A stretch of DNA of 64,000 nt from Lysobacter sp. ISL-50 (GCF_018612875.1 NZ_JAGGRI010000035.1:56498-120497); one strand, 5' to 3'. Shown: positions 25,943-35,157, counted from the first letter of the stretch. A program made the numbers and translations. The notes: a model not told the origin generated them from the letters alone.

Positions 25943-28525
25943 TTATTTCGCCGCCGACGATGCGCTCTTGGTCGAGGCCGGCGCTTCCGGCTTGGCATTT
26001 TTCACATACAGATCCAGCCAACGGTTGGTCTCGGCCAGCAGTTGCATGATCGATTCGCGCGCGCGGTAGGCGTGGGCTTCGTTGGGCAACATCACCAGCC
26101 GCGCCTTGCCGCCCAGGCCCTTGATCGCGGCGAACAGGCGCTCGCTCTGGATCGGGAAGGTGCCGGAGTTGTTGTCCTGCTCGCCGTGGATCAACAGCAG
26201 CGGGTCTTTGATCTGGTTGGCGAAGTTGAACGGCGACATCGCCTCGTAGGTGGTCTGCGCCTGCCAGTAGTTGCGTTCCTCGGACTGGAAGCCGAACGGC
26301 GTCAGCGTGCGGTTGTAGGCGCCGCTGCGGGCGATGCCGGCCTTGAACAGGCGCGTGTGCGCGAGCAGGTTGGCGGTCATGAACGCGCCGTAGGAATGGC
26401 CGCCGATGGCGATGCGGTTACGGTCGGCGACGCCGCGCCGCACCACTTCGTCGATCGCCGCCTGGGCGTCGGCGGTGAGCTGCTGGATGTAGGTGTCGTT
26501 GGGCTCGCGATCGCCTTCGCCGACGATCGGCATCGACGGGTTGTCGAGCACGGCATAGCCCATCGCCAGATACGGCAACGGGCCCCAGTAACTCACCGCG
26601 TTGAAGCGATAAGGCGAACCGGTGACCTGGCTGGCCGCGTCGGCGGATTTGAATTCGGCCGGATACGCGTACATCAGCATCGGCAGCGGGCCGTTGCGCT
26701 TGGCGTCGTAGTTGGGCGGCAGATACAGGTTGGCGGTCAGTTCGACGCCGTCGCTGCGCTTGTAGCGGATCTGCTCTTTCTTGATATCGCGCAGCTGCGG
26801 GGTGGGATGCGGAAACTGAGTCAGCGCGCGCGGCTTGGCGTCGGCCTGGCTCAGATCGCGCAGGTTGAGGTTGCCCGGTTCGGTCGGCGACTCGCGCATC
26901 GTCAGCAGGCGCGTGCCGGCGTCGTCGATCAGCATCAGCGGTTTTTCGTAGTACGGCGCCTGCGAGTGGAACAGGCGGGTTTTCTGCTTGCCGGCCAGAT
27001 TCAGGCGATCGACGAACGGACGATCGCCCTCGCTCGATGCGCCGTCGCCAGCGTAGTACAGGCTGGCGCCGTCGGCCGATCGCAGCAGGCGCTCGAAGCC
27101 GTTCGCATCGCGCTGCATCAGCGGGTCGCCGGGCGCGTTGTAGCGGTCTTCGCTGGAGCCTTCGAACACCAGCTCGGGCTCGCGGTCGCCGTGATCCGGG
27201 GCGATCCGCCACTGCCGGATCTTGCGCGTCTTCCACCAGAATTCGTCGATCAGCGCCAGGTCGCCGTCGCTCCAGCGCGCGCGTTCGAAGCGCGAGCCCA
27301 GGCGCGCGATGGTCTGCGGCGGATTTTCGAACGGCGCGGCCTGCATCAACACCGCGTCGCGGACTTCGGCCGCGCGCGCGGGATCGCCGCCGTCCTGGGC
27401 TTCGGCCCAGACCAGGGTCGCCGGCGCGTCGCTGCGCCAGTCGATATCGCGCACGCCGACCGGCACCGCGTCGTTGCCGGTGGGCAGGCCGTCGATCAAG
27501 GGCACGCGCGCGACTTCGTGTTCGAACTTGCCGTCGGGAGTCAGCACTTCGATACGGTGGGCGAACATCGATGCCGGCACTTGGTACGAGAACGGTCGCT
27601 CCAGTTTTATCGCCAGCACGTGGCGGCCGTCCGGCGACGGCGCGGCTTCGGTGTACAGCGCGGGCAATCCGGCCTTGGCGATCTGGCCGGTCAGATCGAC
27701 CGTGGCCAGTTGCGAACGCAGGTAGTACTCGAACACGCGCGCGTCGTTTTCGTTGCGCAGCAGATCCTGGTAGGTGCGGATCTGGCGCACGGTCTGGCTG
27801 GCCTGGGTTTCCTGCGCGGCCGGGCCGCTCGGAGCGGCATCGCCGGCGGGCGGCTCGCCCAGCGCTTGCGGCTGCAACTGGATCAGCAGGCGGCGGCTGT
27901 CGGGCATCCACGCATAGCCGTTGCCGCCGACGGTGTTGAGCCCGGACGCCAGCTTGCGGGCGTGGCGGGTTTCGCGTTCGACCAGCCACAGCTCGTTGGC
28001 GCCGCTGGCGGCATCGACGCGGTTGAAAGCGATCCAGCGTTGGTCGGGCGACCACTGCAGGGTCGCCAGCGACAGCGGCGACGGCAGGCCTTCGATCTCC
28101 AGGCGCTTGCCGCTTTCGACATCGAGCAGGCTCAATCCGGCGCCGAAGCTGAAGCGGCTTTGCGCGTGCACGCGCGGGTGGATGCGCAGACCGGCGAGCT
28201 TGAGCTCGGGCTGCGCGACCACGGCGATGCCCGGCAGCGACGGCGTTTGCACCATCGCCACGGTGTCGCGGCGCGGGCTGAGGAACATCGTCGGCGGACG
28301 CGGCGCATCGACGATGGCCTGCAGCGGCTTGGGCGGCAGTTGGTAGCCGTCGGCCATCGCCTGCGGTGCGGGCGCGGCGGCGGGCTTGGCGGTGCGCGCG
28401 GACGCATCCGGCGTCAGCAGCGCCAGCGCCAGGGCCGGCGCCAGCAGGCTCAGCAGCAGGCCGCGGCGGCGCGGAGCGGGCGGAAGCAGGCCGTCGCGGC
28501 CGGAACGTCGCGCGTTGGATTTCAT
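25943..28525 (-). CDS. S9 family (prolyl oligopeptidase/glutamyl peptidase-like) serine peptidase
   Basis: Exported alpha/beta-hydrolase peptidase of 860 residues. The start at 28525 gives an N-terminus with arginines followed by a hydrophobic signal (LLLSLLAPALALALLTP, then ASA). Residues about 60-560 form a beta-propeller-like region. The catalytic domain carries the nucleophile in GGHSYGAFMTANLL, the acid near IHGEQDNNSG, and the histidine in NEAHAYRARE. The SYGAF form and NRTLTPFGFQSEERNYW are typical of the glutamyl-peptidase-like S9D group. It likely degrades peptides in the periplasm or outside the cell. The frame is open to 28867 without conservation. Confidence 0.88.
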   Translation of the reverse strand: MKSNARRSGRDGLLPPAPRRRGLLLSLLAPALALALLTPDASARTAKPAAAPAPQAMADGYQLPPKPLQAIVDAPRPPTMFLSPRRDTVAMVQTPSLPGIAVVAQPELKLAGLRIHPRVHAQSRFSFGAGLSLLDVESGKRLEIEGLPSPLSLATLQWSPDQRWIAFNRVDAASGANELWLVERETRHARKLASGLNTVGGNGYAWMPDSRRLLIQLQPQALGEPPAGDAAPSGPAAQETQASQTVRQIRTYQDLLRNENDARVFEYYLRSQLATVDLTGQIAKAGLPALYTEAAPSPDGRHVLAIKLERPFSYQVPASMFAHRIEVLTPDGKFEHEVARVPLIDGLPTGNDAVPVGVRDIDWRSDAPATLVWAEAQDGGDPARAAEVRDAVLMQAAPFENPPQTIARLGSRFERARWSDGDLALIDEFWWKTRKIRQWRIAPDHGDREPELVFEGSSEDRYNAPGDPLMQRDANGFERLLRSADGASLYYAGDGASSEGDRPFVDRLNLAGKQKTRLFHSQAPYYEKPLMLIDDAGTRLLTMRESPTEPGNLNLRDLSQADAKPRALTQFPHPTPQLRDIKKEQIRYKRSDGVELTANLYLPPNYDAKRNGPLPMLMYAYPAEFKSADAASQVTGSPYRFNAVSYWGPLPYLAMGYAVLDNPSMPIVGEGDREPNDTYIQQLTADAQAAIDEVVRRGVADRNRIAIGGHSYGAFMTANLLAHTRLFKAGIARSGAYNRTLTPFGFQSEERNYWQAQTTYEAMSPFNFANQIKDPLLLIHGEQDNNSGTFPIQSERLFAAIKGLGGKARLVMLPNEAHAYRARESIMQLLAETNRWLDLYVKNAKPEAPASTKSASSAAK

Positions 28526-28835
28526 ATCGTTGCGATCCTCAAGGAATGAACGTCGGCTGCGCCCCGCGCGACGGCCGGCGCGACCGCCGGGCGTGCGCAG
28601 CGCCCGCCCGAGCTTAGCCCGCGGCCGCGACCGCCGGCGTATGCCATTGGGGCCGCCCGCAGGTCCGGCGGCGGCGGATGCGCCGATGCCGGCAGACCAT
28701 GCAAAGCCGTTGCCGGCGCGGGCTTTGGCGTGGGCGATGGACGGCCCGGCGCGGGGTTCCGGGGCGGATTCAGCGTGCCCGCGCGGCCGGTGTCGTGCGG
28801 CCGCCATGGGCGCCGCGATATACTGTCCGCTCAAC
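28526..28835. other. divergent promoter region between S9 peptidase and ahcY
   Basis: About 310 GC-rich bases without a supported gene. A TATACT -10 element for ahcY lies at 28818-28823, just before the SAH riboswitch. Confidence 0.55.
28818..28823 (+). promoter_or_regulatory. -10 element of the ahcY promoter
   Basis: TATACT sits in GCGATATACTGTCCGC, about 15 bases before the conserved part of the SAH riboswitch, so transcription would start just before the aptamer. The -35 region is not obvious. Confidence 0.6.
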
Positions 28836-28908
28836 CCGCCGAGGGGCGCTGCGACCGTGAACGCCACGGCCAGGCTCGGCGAGGTGTAGGCCCCAACGGC
28901 GCCCGGTT
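28836..28908 (+). ncRNA. S-adenosylhomocysteine (SAH) riboswitch
   Basis: The leader of ahcY contains the conserved SAH-aptamer blocks in order: CCGAGGGGCGCTGCGACC, then GGCCAGGCTCGG, then AACGGCGCCC. CCGAG pairs with CTCGG, and GGGCGC pairs with GCGCCC to form the compact pseudoknotted aptamer of the family (RF01057 type). Binding of SAH by this family raises expression of SAH hydrolase. Position and sequence both fit, so this is a firm call made without a covariance search. Confidence 0.9.
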
Positions 28909-28987
28909 TGAGTCCATCGGCGTTCCCTGCCGAGGCTCGCCGGACCCGGCATCCCGCCGGCTCCCCAAAGAACTGGAGCTCCTCCCA

Positions 28988-30433
28988 ATGAACGCACTAC
29001 CCAAGACCTTCTCGACCGAAGGCGATTACAAGGTCGCCGACATTTCCCTGGCCGATTGGGGCCGCAAGGAAATCGACATCGCCGAGCACGAAATGCCGGG
29101 CCTGATGTCGATCCGCAAGAAGTACGCCGTCGCCCAGTCGCTCAAGGGCGTGCGCGTGACCGGCTCGCTGCACATGACCATCCAGACCGCGGTCCTGATC
29201 GAGACCCTGCGCGACCTCGGCGCCGACGTGCGCTGGGCCTCGTGCAACATCTTCTCGACCCAGGACCACGCCGCCGCGGCGATCGCCGCCAGCGGCACCC
29301 CGGTGTTCGCCTGGAAGGGCGAGTCGCTGGAGGAATACTGGGACTGCACCCTCGCCGCGCTGACCTTCCCGGGCAGCGGCAACGACAAGCACCTCGGCCC
29401 GCAGCTGGTCGTGGACGACGGCGGCGACGTCACCTTGCTGATCCACAAGGGCTATGAGCTCGAAAACGGCGACGGCTGGGTCAACACCCCGTCGGGCAAT
29501 CACGAAGAACAGGTGATCAAGAACCTGCTCAAGCGCGTGCATGCCGAGCGTCCGGGCTTCTGGCACACCGTCGTGCGCGACTGGAAGGGCGTGTCGGAAG
29601 AAACCACCACCGGCGTGCACCGTCTGTATCAGCTGGCCGAAGCCGGCGGCCTGTTGGTCCCGGCGATCAACGTCAACGACTCGGTCACCAAGTCGAAGTT
29701 CGACAACCTGTACGGCTGCCGCGAATCGCTGGCCGACGGCCTCAAGCGCGCGATGGACGTGATGCTGGCCGGCAAGGTCGCGGTGGTGTGCGGTTACGGC
29801 GACGTCGGCAAGGGCTCGGCCCACTCGCTGCGCGCTTACGGCGCCCGCGTCGTGGTCACCGAGATCGACCCGATCAACGCCCTGCAGGCGGCGATGGAAG
29901 GCTTCGAAGTCAACACGGTCGAGAGCACCCTCGGCCGCGGCGACATCTACGTCACCACCACCGGCAACAAGGACGTGCTGACCCTGGCCCACATGCAGGG
30001 CATGAAGGACCAGGCCATCGTCTGCAACATCGGCCACTTCGACAACGAGATCCAGGTCGATGCGCTGGTGGCGTCCGGCGCCAAGCACCTCAACATCAAG
30101 CCGCAGGTCGACAAGTACACCTTCGCCAACGGCAACTCGATCTTCCTGCTGGCCGAAGGCCGCCTGGTGAACCTGGGCTGCGCCACCGGCCACCCGAGCT
30201 TCGTGATGTCGAACTCGTTCTCCAATCAGACGCTCGCGCAGATCGACCTGTGGGCGAACAAGGACAGCTACGAGGCCAAGGTCTACATCCTGCCGAAGAA
30301 GCTCGACGAAGAAGTCGCGCGCCTGCACCTGGAAAAGATCGGCGTGAAGCTGACCACCCTGACCGACGACCAGGCCAAGTACCTGGGCGTGTCGGTGGAC
30401 GGTCCGTACAAGCCGGATCATTACCGCTACTGA
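28988..30433 (+). CDS. ahcY: adenosylhomocysteinase (SAH hydrolase)
   Basis: Cytoplasmic NAD-dependent enzyme that splits S-adenosylhomocysteine into adenosine and homocysteine, 481 residues. The start at 28988 ([19 protein letters not shown]) follows GGAG; the open frame upstream is the riboswitch leader. The visible motifs are the [16 protein letters not shown] substrate region, the NAD-binding [13 protein letters not shown], and the C-terminal KPDHYRY that completes the active site of the neighbouring subunit. It is controlled by the SAH riboswitch and ended by a strong terminator, and it works with metK and metF in the methyl cycle. Confidence 0.97.
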   Translation: MNALPKTFSTEGDYKVADISLADWGRKEIDIAEHEMPGLMSIRKKYAVAQSLKGVRVTGSLHMTIQTAVLIETLRDLGADVRWASCNIFSTQDHAAAAIAASGTPVFAWKGESLEEYWDCTLAALTFPGSGNDKHLGPQLVVDDGGDVTLLIHKGYELENGDGWVNTPSGNHEEQVIKNLLKRVHAERPGFWHTVVRDWKGVSEETTTGVHRLYQLAEAGGLLVPAINVNDSVTKSKFDNLYGCRESLADGLKRAMDVMLAGKVAVVCGYGDVGKGSAHSLRAYGARVVVTEIDPINALQAAMEGFEVNTVESTLGRGDIYVTTTGNKDVLTLAHMQGMKDQAIVCNIGHFDNEIQVDALVASGAKHLNIKPQVDKYTFANGNSIFLLAEGRLVNLGCATGHPSFVMSNSFSNQTLAQIDLWANKDSYEAKVYILPKKLDEEVARLHLEKIGVKLTTLTDDQAKYLGVSVDGPYKPDHYRY

Positions 30434-30469
30434 TCGGCTCCGCCGTCGGGCGGGTTAGTGCGATGACAG

Positions 30470-30497
30470 ACGGGCGCCTTCGGGCGCCCGTTTTTTT
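30470..30497 (+). terminator. Rho-independent terminator of ahcY
   Basis: ACGGGCGCC-TTC-GGGCGCCCGT is followed by seven T residues, about 37 bases after the ahcY stop. Confidence 0.92.
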
Positions 30498-30511
30498 GGG
30501 GCGACATGGCA

Positions 30512-30677
30512 AAGCAAATCCCCCGGCGCAGTCGGATTCGTCCGAGACGCAGCACGCAGGCGCCAGCCCCCTTTTTCAAAGGGGGCGACTTCTCACAGAG
30601 GCGACGGTTCGCGCCCCCAATCGCCGTTGCCGTTGCTGTTCCCCCCTTTGAAAAAGGGGGGCAGGGGGGATTTGCTT
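30512..30677. repeat. MITE-like element with 13-bp terminal inverted repeats
   Basis: A 166-base element bounded by AAGCAAATCCCCC and its exact complement GGGGGATTTGCTT. Inside it lie two palindromic units, GCCCCCTTTTTCAAAGGGGGC and CCCCCCTTTGAAAAAGGGGGG. The whole can fold into a long hairpin. No coding capacity is convincing. It sits between ahcY and the GNAT gene. Confidence 0.8.
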
Positions 30678-30705
30678 CACCCGCCCGTTGTCCATCCACC
30701 GCGCC

Positions 30706-31386
30706 CTATGCACTGCGCCGCAACGACCAAAACGGAATATCCCGCCGCAACCGATACCCATTGCGCTCATACAACTCGATCGCCCGTGGGTTCTCGTGGC
30801 TCACATGCAAAAACGGAATCCGTCGGCGTGCGTGGTTGTCGTTCGACAAAAAGATCAGCAACCGGCGCGCGTACCCGCGGCCGAGGAAATCCGGGTGGGT
30901 GCAGATGGCGCTGAGTTCGGTGCAGTCGTGCGTGCCCATGCGCTCGCCGGCCATCGCGGCGAGGCGATCGCCTTGGTAGATGCCGAAGTAACGGCCCAGG
31001 TCCATGGTGCGCGAGCGGAAGTAGTGCGGGTAGACCAGCGCGGTCAGGGCCAGTACGTCGTCGCGCTGGCCGGGGCCGAGTTCGACGATGTTCGTGGCGT
31101 CGGCCGCGGCGATGGGGTCGGGGCAGATCATCTGCGCCAGGTCGGTCATGTGGCGCAGTTCCCAGCCGGGTCCGACGCTCGGCGCGCGGCCCAGTAGCAG
31201 CGCGGTGTCGCCGGGCGGGACCAGGGCGGCGAGCGATGCGTCCATCGCTTCTCCGTGGCGGGCGACGCCGAGAAACGGCGCGATCGATGCGGGGTAGCGC
31301 GCGGCGTCGCCTTGGCCGAGGGCCAGGTCGCGATGACGGGTGCTCAGCGATTGCCAGATGGGGTTATCGAGGACGTGGTCGGGCAT
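30706..31386 (-). CDS. GNAT family N-acetyltransferase
   Basis: Acetyl-CoA-dependent acetyltransferase of 226 residues. The C-terminal half holds the GNAT core: YQGDRLAAMAGERMG, then ELSAICTHPDFLGRGYARRLL with the acetyl-CoA-binding R/Q-x-x-G-x-A form (GRGYAR), then FLHVSHENPRAIELYERNGYRLRRDIPFW. This last segment places it with the FR47-like branch. The acceptor is unknown. The N-terminal 100 residues are less conserved. It is oriented toward ahcY with the MITE-like element between them. Confidence 0.85.
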   Translation of the reverse strand: MPDHVLDNPIWQSLSTRHRDLALGQGDAARYPASIAPFLGVARHGEAMDASLAALVPPGDTALLLGRAPSVGPGWELRHMTDLAQMICPDPIAAADATNIVELGPGQRDDVLALTALVYPHYFRSRTMDLGRYFGIYQGDRLAAMAGERMGTHDCTELSAICTHPDFLGRGYARRLLIFLSNDNHARRRIPFLHVSHENPRAIELYERNGYRLRRDIPFWSLRRSA

Positions 31387-31697
31387 GGCGCGCGGTTCGA
31401 ACCGGAGATGCGGAATCTATAGCGCAGTGGCGCGGCGAACGCAGCCGGCACGGCCGAATGGGCAGGCATGTCCGCCCAGGCGGCGGTTCGATCTCATCAG
31501 GCCGCTTCGGGCCCGCAAGGCCGCGCTTGCATGCCCCTGTACTCGCCACGCGATGCCACGGAGTGACCCCGCCGCCCCTTCCCAGCTCAGCCCCGCCCCG
31601 TTTCCGCGGCAACCAACCCCGCCAAAACAAATTTGATTCATCGCGATAAAGAGATATTATCCCCATACTTCTCGCCCACGCCGCCGCGGCCCCGCCC
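31387..31697. other. divergent promoter region of the GNAT gene and metF
   Basis: For metF, TTGATT (31633-31638) and TATTAT (31655-31660) form a promoter with a 16-base spacer. The perfect palindrome ATCGCGAT (31640-31647) lies inside that spacer, and GATAA-7-TTATC overlaps the -10. No further gene is supported. Confidence 0.5.
31633..31660 (+). promoter_or_regulatory. metF promoter with embedded palindrome
   Basis: The -35-like TTGATT and -10-like TATTAT are separated by 16 bases. The spacer contains ATCGCGAT, a perfect 8-bp palindrome well placed for a repressor. The identity of the regulator is not known from the sequence. Confidence 0.55.
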
Positions 31698-32522
31698 ATG
31701 CTGCCCATCAGCTTCGAGTTCTACCCGCCCAAGACCGACGATCAGCGCAGCCAGCTCGACAAGACCGCGGCCAAGCTCAAGCCGTACACGCCGCACTATG
31801 TCTCGTGCACGTTCGGCGCCGGCGGTTCGACCCTGAGCTATACGCCCGAAACCATCCGCCGGCTGCGCCAGAAGCACAAGCTCGACGCCGCGCCGCATCT
31901 GTCCTGCGTCGGCGGCACTCGCGTGGAGATCCGCGAACTGCTGGCGCTGTATCGCGACATCGGCTGCAAGCGCCTGGTCACGCTGCGCGGCGACCTGCCC
32001 TCGGGCATGGCCAGCGCCGGCGATCTGCGCTACGCCAACGAACTGGTCGAATTCATTCGCGCCGAAACCGGCGACCATTTCCACATCGAAGTCGCCGCGT
32101 ATCCGGAAACCCATCCGCAAGCGCGCGACGCGCATTCGGATCTGGAGAACTTCAAGCGCAAGGTCCGCGCCGGCGCCAACGGCGCGATCACGCAGTACTT
32201 CTACAACCCCGATGCCTACTTCCGTTTCGTCGACGACGTGCGCGCGTCCGGCATCGATATTCCGATCGTGCCGGGCATCATGCCGATCGCCAACTTCAGC
32301 CAGTTGCGGCGTTTCTCCGACATGTGCGGCGCGGAGATTCCGCGCTGGATCGCCCAGCGCATGCAGGCCTACGGCGACGACGCCGACAGCATCCGCGAAT
32401 TCGGCGCCGACGTAGTCGCGCAACTGTGCAGCCGTTTGATCGAAGGCGGCGCGCCGGGCCTGCATTTCTACACGCTCAATCTGGCCAAGCCGACCTTGAC
32501 GGTGTTGTCGCGCATCGCCTGA
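31698..32522 (+). CDS. metF: methylenetetrahydrofolate reductase
   Basis: FAD-dependent TIM-barrel enzyme that reduces 5,10-methylene-THF to 5-methyl-THF, the methyl donor for methionine synthesis; 274 residues. The visible motifs are SFEFYPPKTDDQR at the N-terminus, VSCTFGAGGS, the flavin-contacting LVTLRGDLPSG, AAYPETHP, ITQYFYNPDAYFRFVDD and the VPGIMPI segment. The ATG at 31698 matches the family N-terminus. It belongs with metK and ahcY in the methyl cycle, although each has its own promoter. Length is close to the usual 275-300. Confidence 0.95.
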   Translation: MLPISFEFYPPKTDDQRSQLDKTAAKLKPYTPHYVSCTFGAGGSTLSYTPETIRRLRQKHKLDAAPHLSCVGGTRVEIRELLALYRDIGCKRLVTLRGDLPSGMASAGDLRYANELVEFIRAETGDHFHIEVAAYPETHPQARDAHSDLENFKRKVRAGANGAITQYFYNPDAYFRFVDDVRASGIDIPIVPGIMPIANFSQLRRFSDMCGAEIPRWIAQRMQAYGDDADSIREFGADVVAQLCSRLIEGGAPGLHFYTLNLAKPTLTVLSRIA

Positions 32523-32644
32523 GGCGGCCCGCGGCGGCCGCGAAACAGCCGTTCATGTACATTTAAACGGATGCGGTTCGTCACAAAAAATAATATCCAG
32601 GTCTAATACCTGCGACGAACTGCTAAGGCAGTTCTCACCTTGAT

Positions 32645-32660
32645 CTTGTCCTAGGACAAG
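32645..32660. promoter_or_regulatory. 16-bp perfect palindrome upstream of the metalloprotease
   Basis: CTTGTCCTAGGACAAG lies about 145 bases before the protease start. A GAACTGC/GCAGTTC stem-loop lies just before it (about 32618-32637). It may be an operator or part of a structured leader; no known regulator motif is matched. Confidence 0.45.
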
Positions 32661-32803
32661 TTCGGTCTTGAGCGCCGAGACGGCGCGGTAGCTCACTGCT
32701 TGCAGGATGCATCGCCGCGACGAGCGATGCCCTCGCGACCGCCGTCGCGGACCCAGGCCACGGGTTCGCGGCGCGCAGCGGTCCTCTATGGAGAGTGAGC
32801 ATC

Positions 32804-34078
32804 ATGATGTCCGCACGCAATAAACTGCTGCCGTTGAATCTCGCCATCGCTCTGTCGCTGGGCTTCGCCGGCGCCGCTTCGGCCGCCTCGCCCGCACCGC
32901 TGTTCTCCTCGCCCGCCAACGCCGTGCTGCGCAGCGCCAACACCGATACCGCCTACAAGGCGGTCAAGGCCGAGCGCGCCGCGGTCAAGGTCGATCTGGT
33001 CCGCGCCGACACCGCGCAGATCAGCGTGAACCAGGAAGAACTGCTGCTCAACCTCGCTCCCGGCGTCAATCTCAAAGCGCATAAGCTGCAGGCGCAAAGC
33101 AAGCCCGACGGCATCGTGATCTGGCAAGGCCTGGTCGGCGATCCCAAGGCCCAGCTCAAGCGCATCAATCAGTTCACCGGCGCGGAGTTGATCGACAATC
33201 CGGAAGAGTCCGCCATCATCGTGCGCCAGGGCGACCAGATGTCCGGCACCGTGCGCAGCGGCGGCAAGCTGTATCGCATCGATCCGCTCAAGAACGGCGG
33301 CCACACCGTCAGCCTGATTAACGAAGCGCTGATGCCGCCGGATCACCCGGCCGCGGCTTACACCGCCAAGCCGATCGTGCCGTTCCTCAACGATCCCAAG
33401 TTCGACGAAGCCGCGGCCGGCGAAAAGGCGATCTCGACCGTGCGGGTGATGGTGGTCTACACCCAGGCCGCCGCCAACGCGGTCGGCAACACCTTGACCA
33501 AGGCCAACCTGGCGATCACCGAGAGCAACCAGAGCTTCGCCAACAGCGCGGTCAACGTGCGCTTCGTACTGGCCGGGCAATACACCAACAGCTACGTCAC
33601 CGCCGGTTTCGACACCGACCTGAGCCGCTTCCGCGGCACCAGCGACGGCTACCTCGACAGCTATCACGCCACCCGCAACAGCATCACCGCCGACGTCAGC
33701 GTCCTGGTCATCACCGATCCGGCGTACTGCGGCCTGGGCTATCTGAACTCGAACGCGGCCAGCGCCTTCAGCGTGGTCGGCGCCAGCTGCATGACCGGTT
33801 ACTACAGCTTCGCGCATGAGATCGGGCATAACTTCGGCGCGCACCACGATCCCAGCAACGGCACCAACACGGTTTATCCCTACGGCCACGGCTATTGGGG
33901 CCCGAGCAACGCCTGGCGCACGATCATGGCCTACAACTGCCCGGTCAATTGTCCGCGTCTGAACTATTGGTCGAATCCGAACATCACCTACAACGGCGCG
34001 CCGATGGGCACCGCGGCCAAGAGCAACAACGCCCGGGTGTTGAACGAACGCGCGACCACGGTGGCGGCGTTCCGCTGA
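32804..34078 (+). CDS. secreted zinc metalloendopeptidase (reprolysin-like)
   Basis: Extracellular or periplasmic zinc protease of 424 residues. The start at 32804 follows ATGGAGAG and gives a signal peptide ending GAASAAS (about residue 27); a GTG at 32795 is in frame but overlaps the ribosome site. A propeptide-like region follows to about residue 210. The catalytic domain has HEIGHNFGAHHD, the extended zinc motif of metzincins, and a downstream RTIMAYNC Met-turn. Four cysteines near the active site could form disulfides. Lytic exoproteases of this type are common in Lysobacter. Confidence 0.88.
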   Translation: MMSARNKLLPLNLAIALSLGFAGAASAASPAPLFSSPANAVLRSANTDTAYKAVKAERAAVKVDLVRADTAQISVNQEELLLNLAPGVNLKAHKLQAQSKPDGIVIWQGLVGDPKAQLKRINQFTGAELIDNPEESAIIVRQGDQMSGTVRSGGKLYRIDPLKNGGHTVSLINEALMPPDHPAAAYTAKPIVPFLNDPKFDEAAAGEKAISTVRVMVVYTQAAANAVGNTLTKANLAITESNQSFANSAVNVRFVLAGQYTNSYVTAGFDTDLSRFRGTSDGYLDSYHATRNSITADVSVLVITDPAYCGLGYLNSNAASAFSVVGASCMTGYYSFAHEIGHNFGAHHDPSNGTNTVYPYGHGYWGPSNAWRTIMAYNCPVNCPRLNYWSNPNITYNGAPMGTAAKSNNARVLNERATTVAAFR

Positions 34079-34141
34079 TGATGGTTGCGATCGCGCGGGG
34101 CGTGGGGTTGTAGCTGCGTCCGCTCGATGTTCTGTGTGAAG

Positions 34142-34178
34142 CTCGCCGCCGCGGTGTTTGCGGCGGCGAGTTTGTTTT
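34142..34178 (+). terminator. terminator of the metalloprotease gene
   Basis: CTCGCCGCCGC-7 bases-GCGGCGGCGAG, an 11-bp stem, is followed by TTTGTTTT about 92 bases after the stop. Confidence 0.8.
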
Positions 34179-34197
34179 GGGGGTTCGTAATATCTGA

Positions 34198-34309
34198 TAG
34201 GAAAGCATCGGGGCTGAAGCTCCCTCCCACAAAAGCCTTCCCGCTCGCGAAGTTTCTTGTGGGAGGGAGGCTTTTGTGGGAGGGAGCTTCAGCCCCGATG
34301 CTTTTCATT
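34198..34309. repeat. pair of inverted CAGCCCCGATGC hairpin repeats
   Basis: AAAGCATCGGGGCTGAAGCTCCCTCC and its inverted partner face each other across about 60 bases and can form a long hairpin. The family is the same as at 2.3 kb. Together with the terminator it fills the gap before the next gene. Confidence 0.85.
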
Positions 34310-34440
34310 CAAATCACCAGAAACTTTCGCTTCAAGCCTTACCTCGAAGCCATCGAGCGCCTTCCCGCACCTCCCCACCCCATCCGCAAATCCACGCCTG
34401 CGCACTGTCCACGACCGCTCCCCGGCGCTAGTCTTCGCCG

Positions 34441-35157
34441 ATGCCTTCGTTCGCCCGACTCTGCCTGTCCCTGCTGCCTCCGCTCGCCTTGACCGCGGCC
34501 GCGCTGCATCCCGGCGCCGCCCAGGCGCAGATCCGCCGCTGCACGGACACGCGCGGCAATTCGGTCTACACCGATCGCGATTGCGCCACGGTCGGCGGCG
34601 TCGATCGCCTGCCGCGCGGCGCCGCGCAAGCGCAACCACCGGCCTACACCGGCGGCTGCGCGCGCAATCTGCGCGATCTGGTCGGCCAGATCACTACCGC
34701 CATCGACGCGCACGACGGCAACAAGCTCGCCTCGGTGTATCACTGGGCCGGCATGTCCGACGCGAAAGCCTATTCGGTGATCGAGCGCCTGGATGCGATC
34801 GCGCAACGGCCGCTGCTCGACATCGCGCCGGTGATGCCGGCCGTGCCCGTGGCCGCGCCCGCGGCCGGCGAATGGACCACCCTGCCGCCGGCGGCGCCCA
34901 ATGCCGCGCTCGCGCCGTTGCCGCCGGTCCCCTCCGCGCCGCCGCCGGCCACCGGCCTGGGCCGTCCGGCCGGGATGGACGCCGAGGCCGCACCGCCCGC
35001 CGCCACCGCCGACCAGAGCGAAGCCGCGGCGCCGGTCGCGCAACGTCGCGCACCGGTAGCGCTGCGTCTGGAGCAAACCCTGGGCAACGGCGTCACGCCG
35101 TCGCGCACGGTGTTCGGACTGACCCGCCATTTCGGCTGCTGGTGGATCAAAGGCTGA
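34441..35157 (+). CDS. exported DUF4124-like protein, unknown function
   Basis: Exported protein of 238 residues with a signal peptide ending AQAQ (about residue 30). Right after it, IRRCTDTRGNSVYTDRDC resembles the short DUF4124 module found near the N-terminus of many Xanthomonadaceae periplasmic proteins. A Pro/Ala-rich linker (about 130-200) follows, and the C-terminal segment is VFGLTRHFGCWWIKG. Three or four cysteines may form disulfides. Function unknown. The frame from 34441 is the only good start with a signal. Confidence 0.7.
   Translation: MPSFARLCLSLLPPLALTAAALHPGAAQAQIRRCTDTRGNSVYTDRDCATVGGVDRLPRGAAQAQPPAYTGGCARNLRDLVGQITTAIDAHDGNKLASVYHWAGMSDAKAYSVIERLDAIAQRPLLDIAPVMPAVPVAAPAAGEWTTLPPAAPNAALAPLPPVPSAPPPATGLGRPAGMDAEAAPPAATADQSEAAAPVAQRRAPVALRLEQTLGNGVTPSRTVFGLTRHFGCWWIKG

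Noticed and set aside
28730..28987. Extended N-terminus of ahcY
   Set aside because: The upstream codons cover the SAH riboswitch and leader; the conserved protein begins at 28988.
30506..30979. Plus-strand frame across the MITE-like element and the GNAT gene
   Set aside because: Translates repeat DNA and the antisense of the GNAT gene; no domain.
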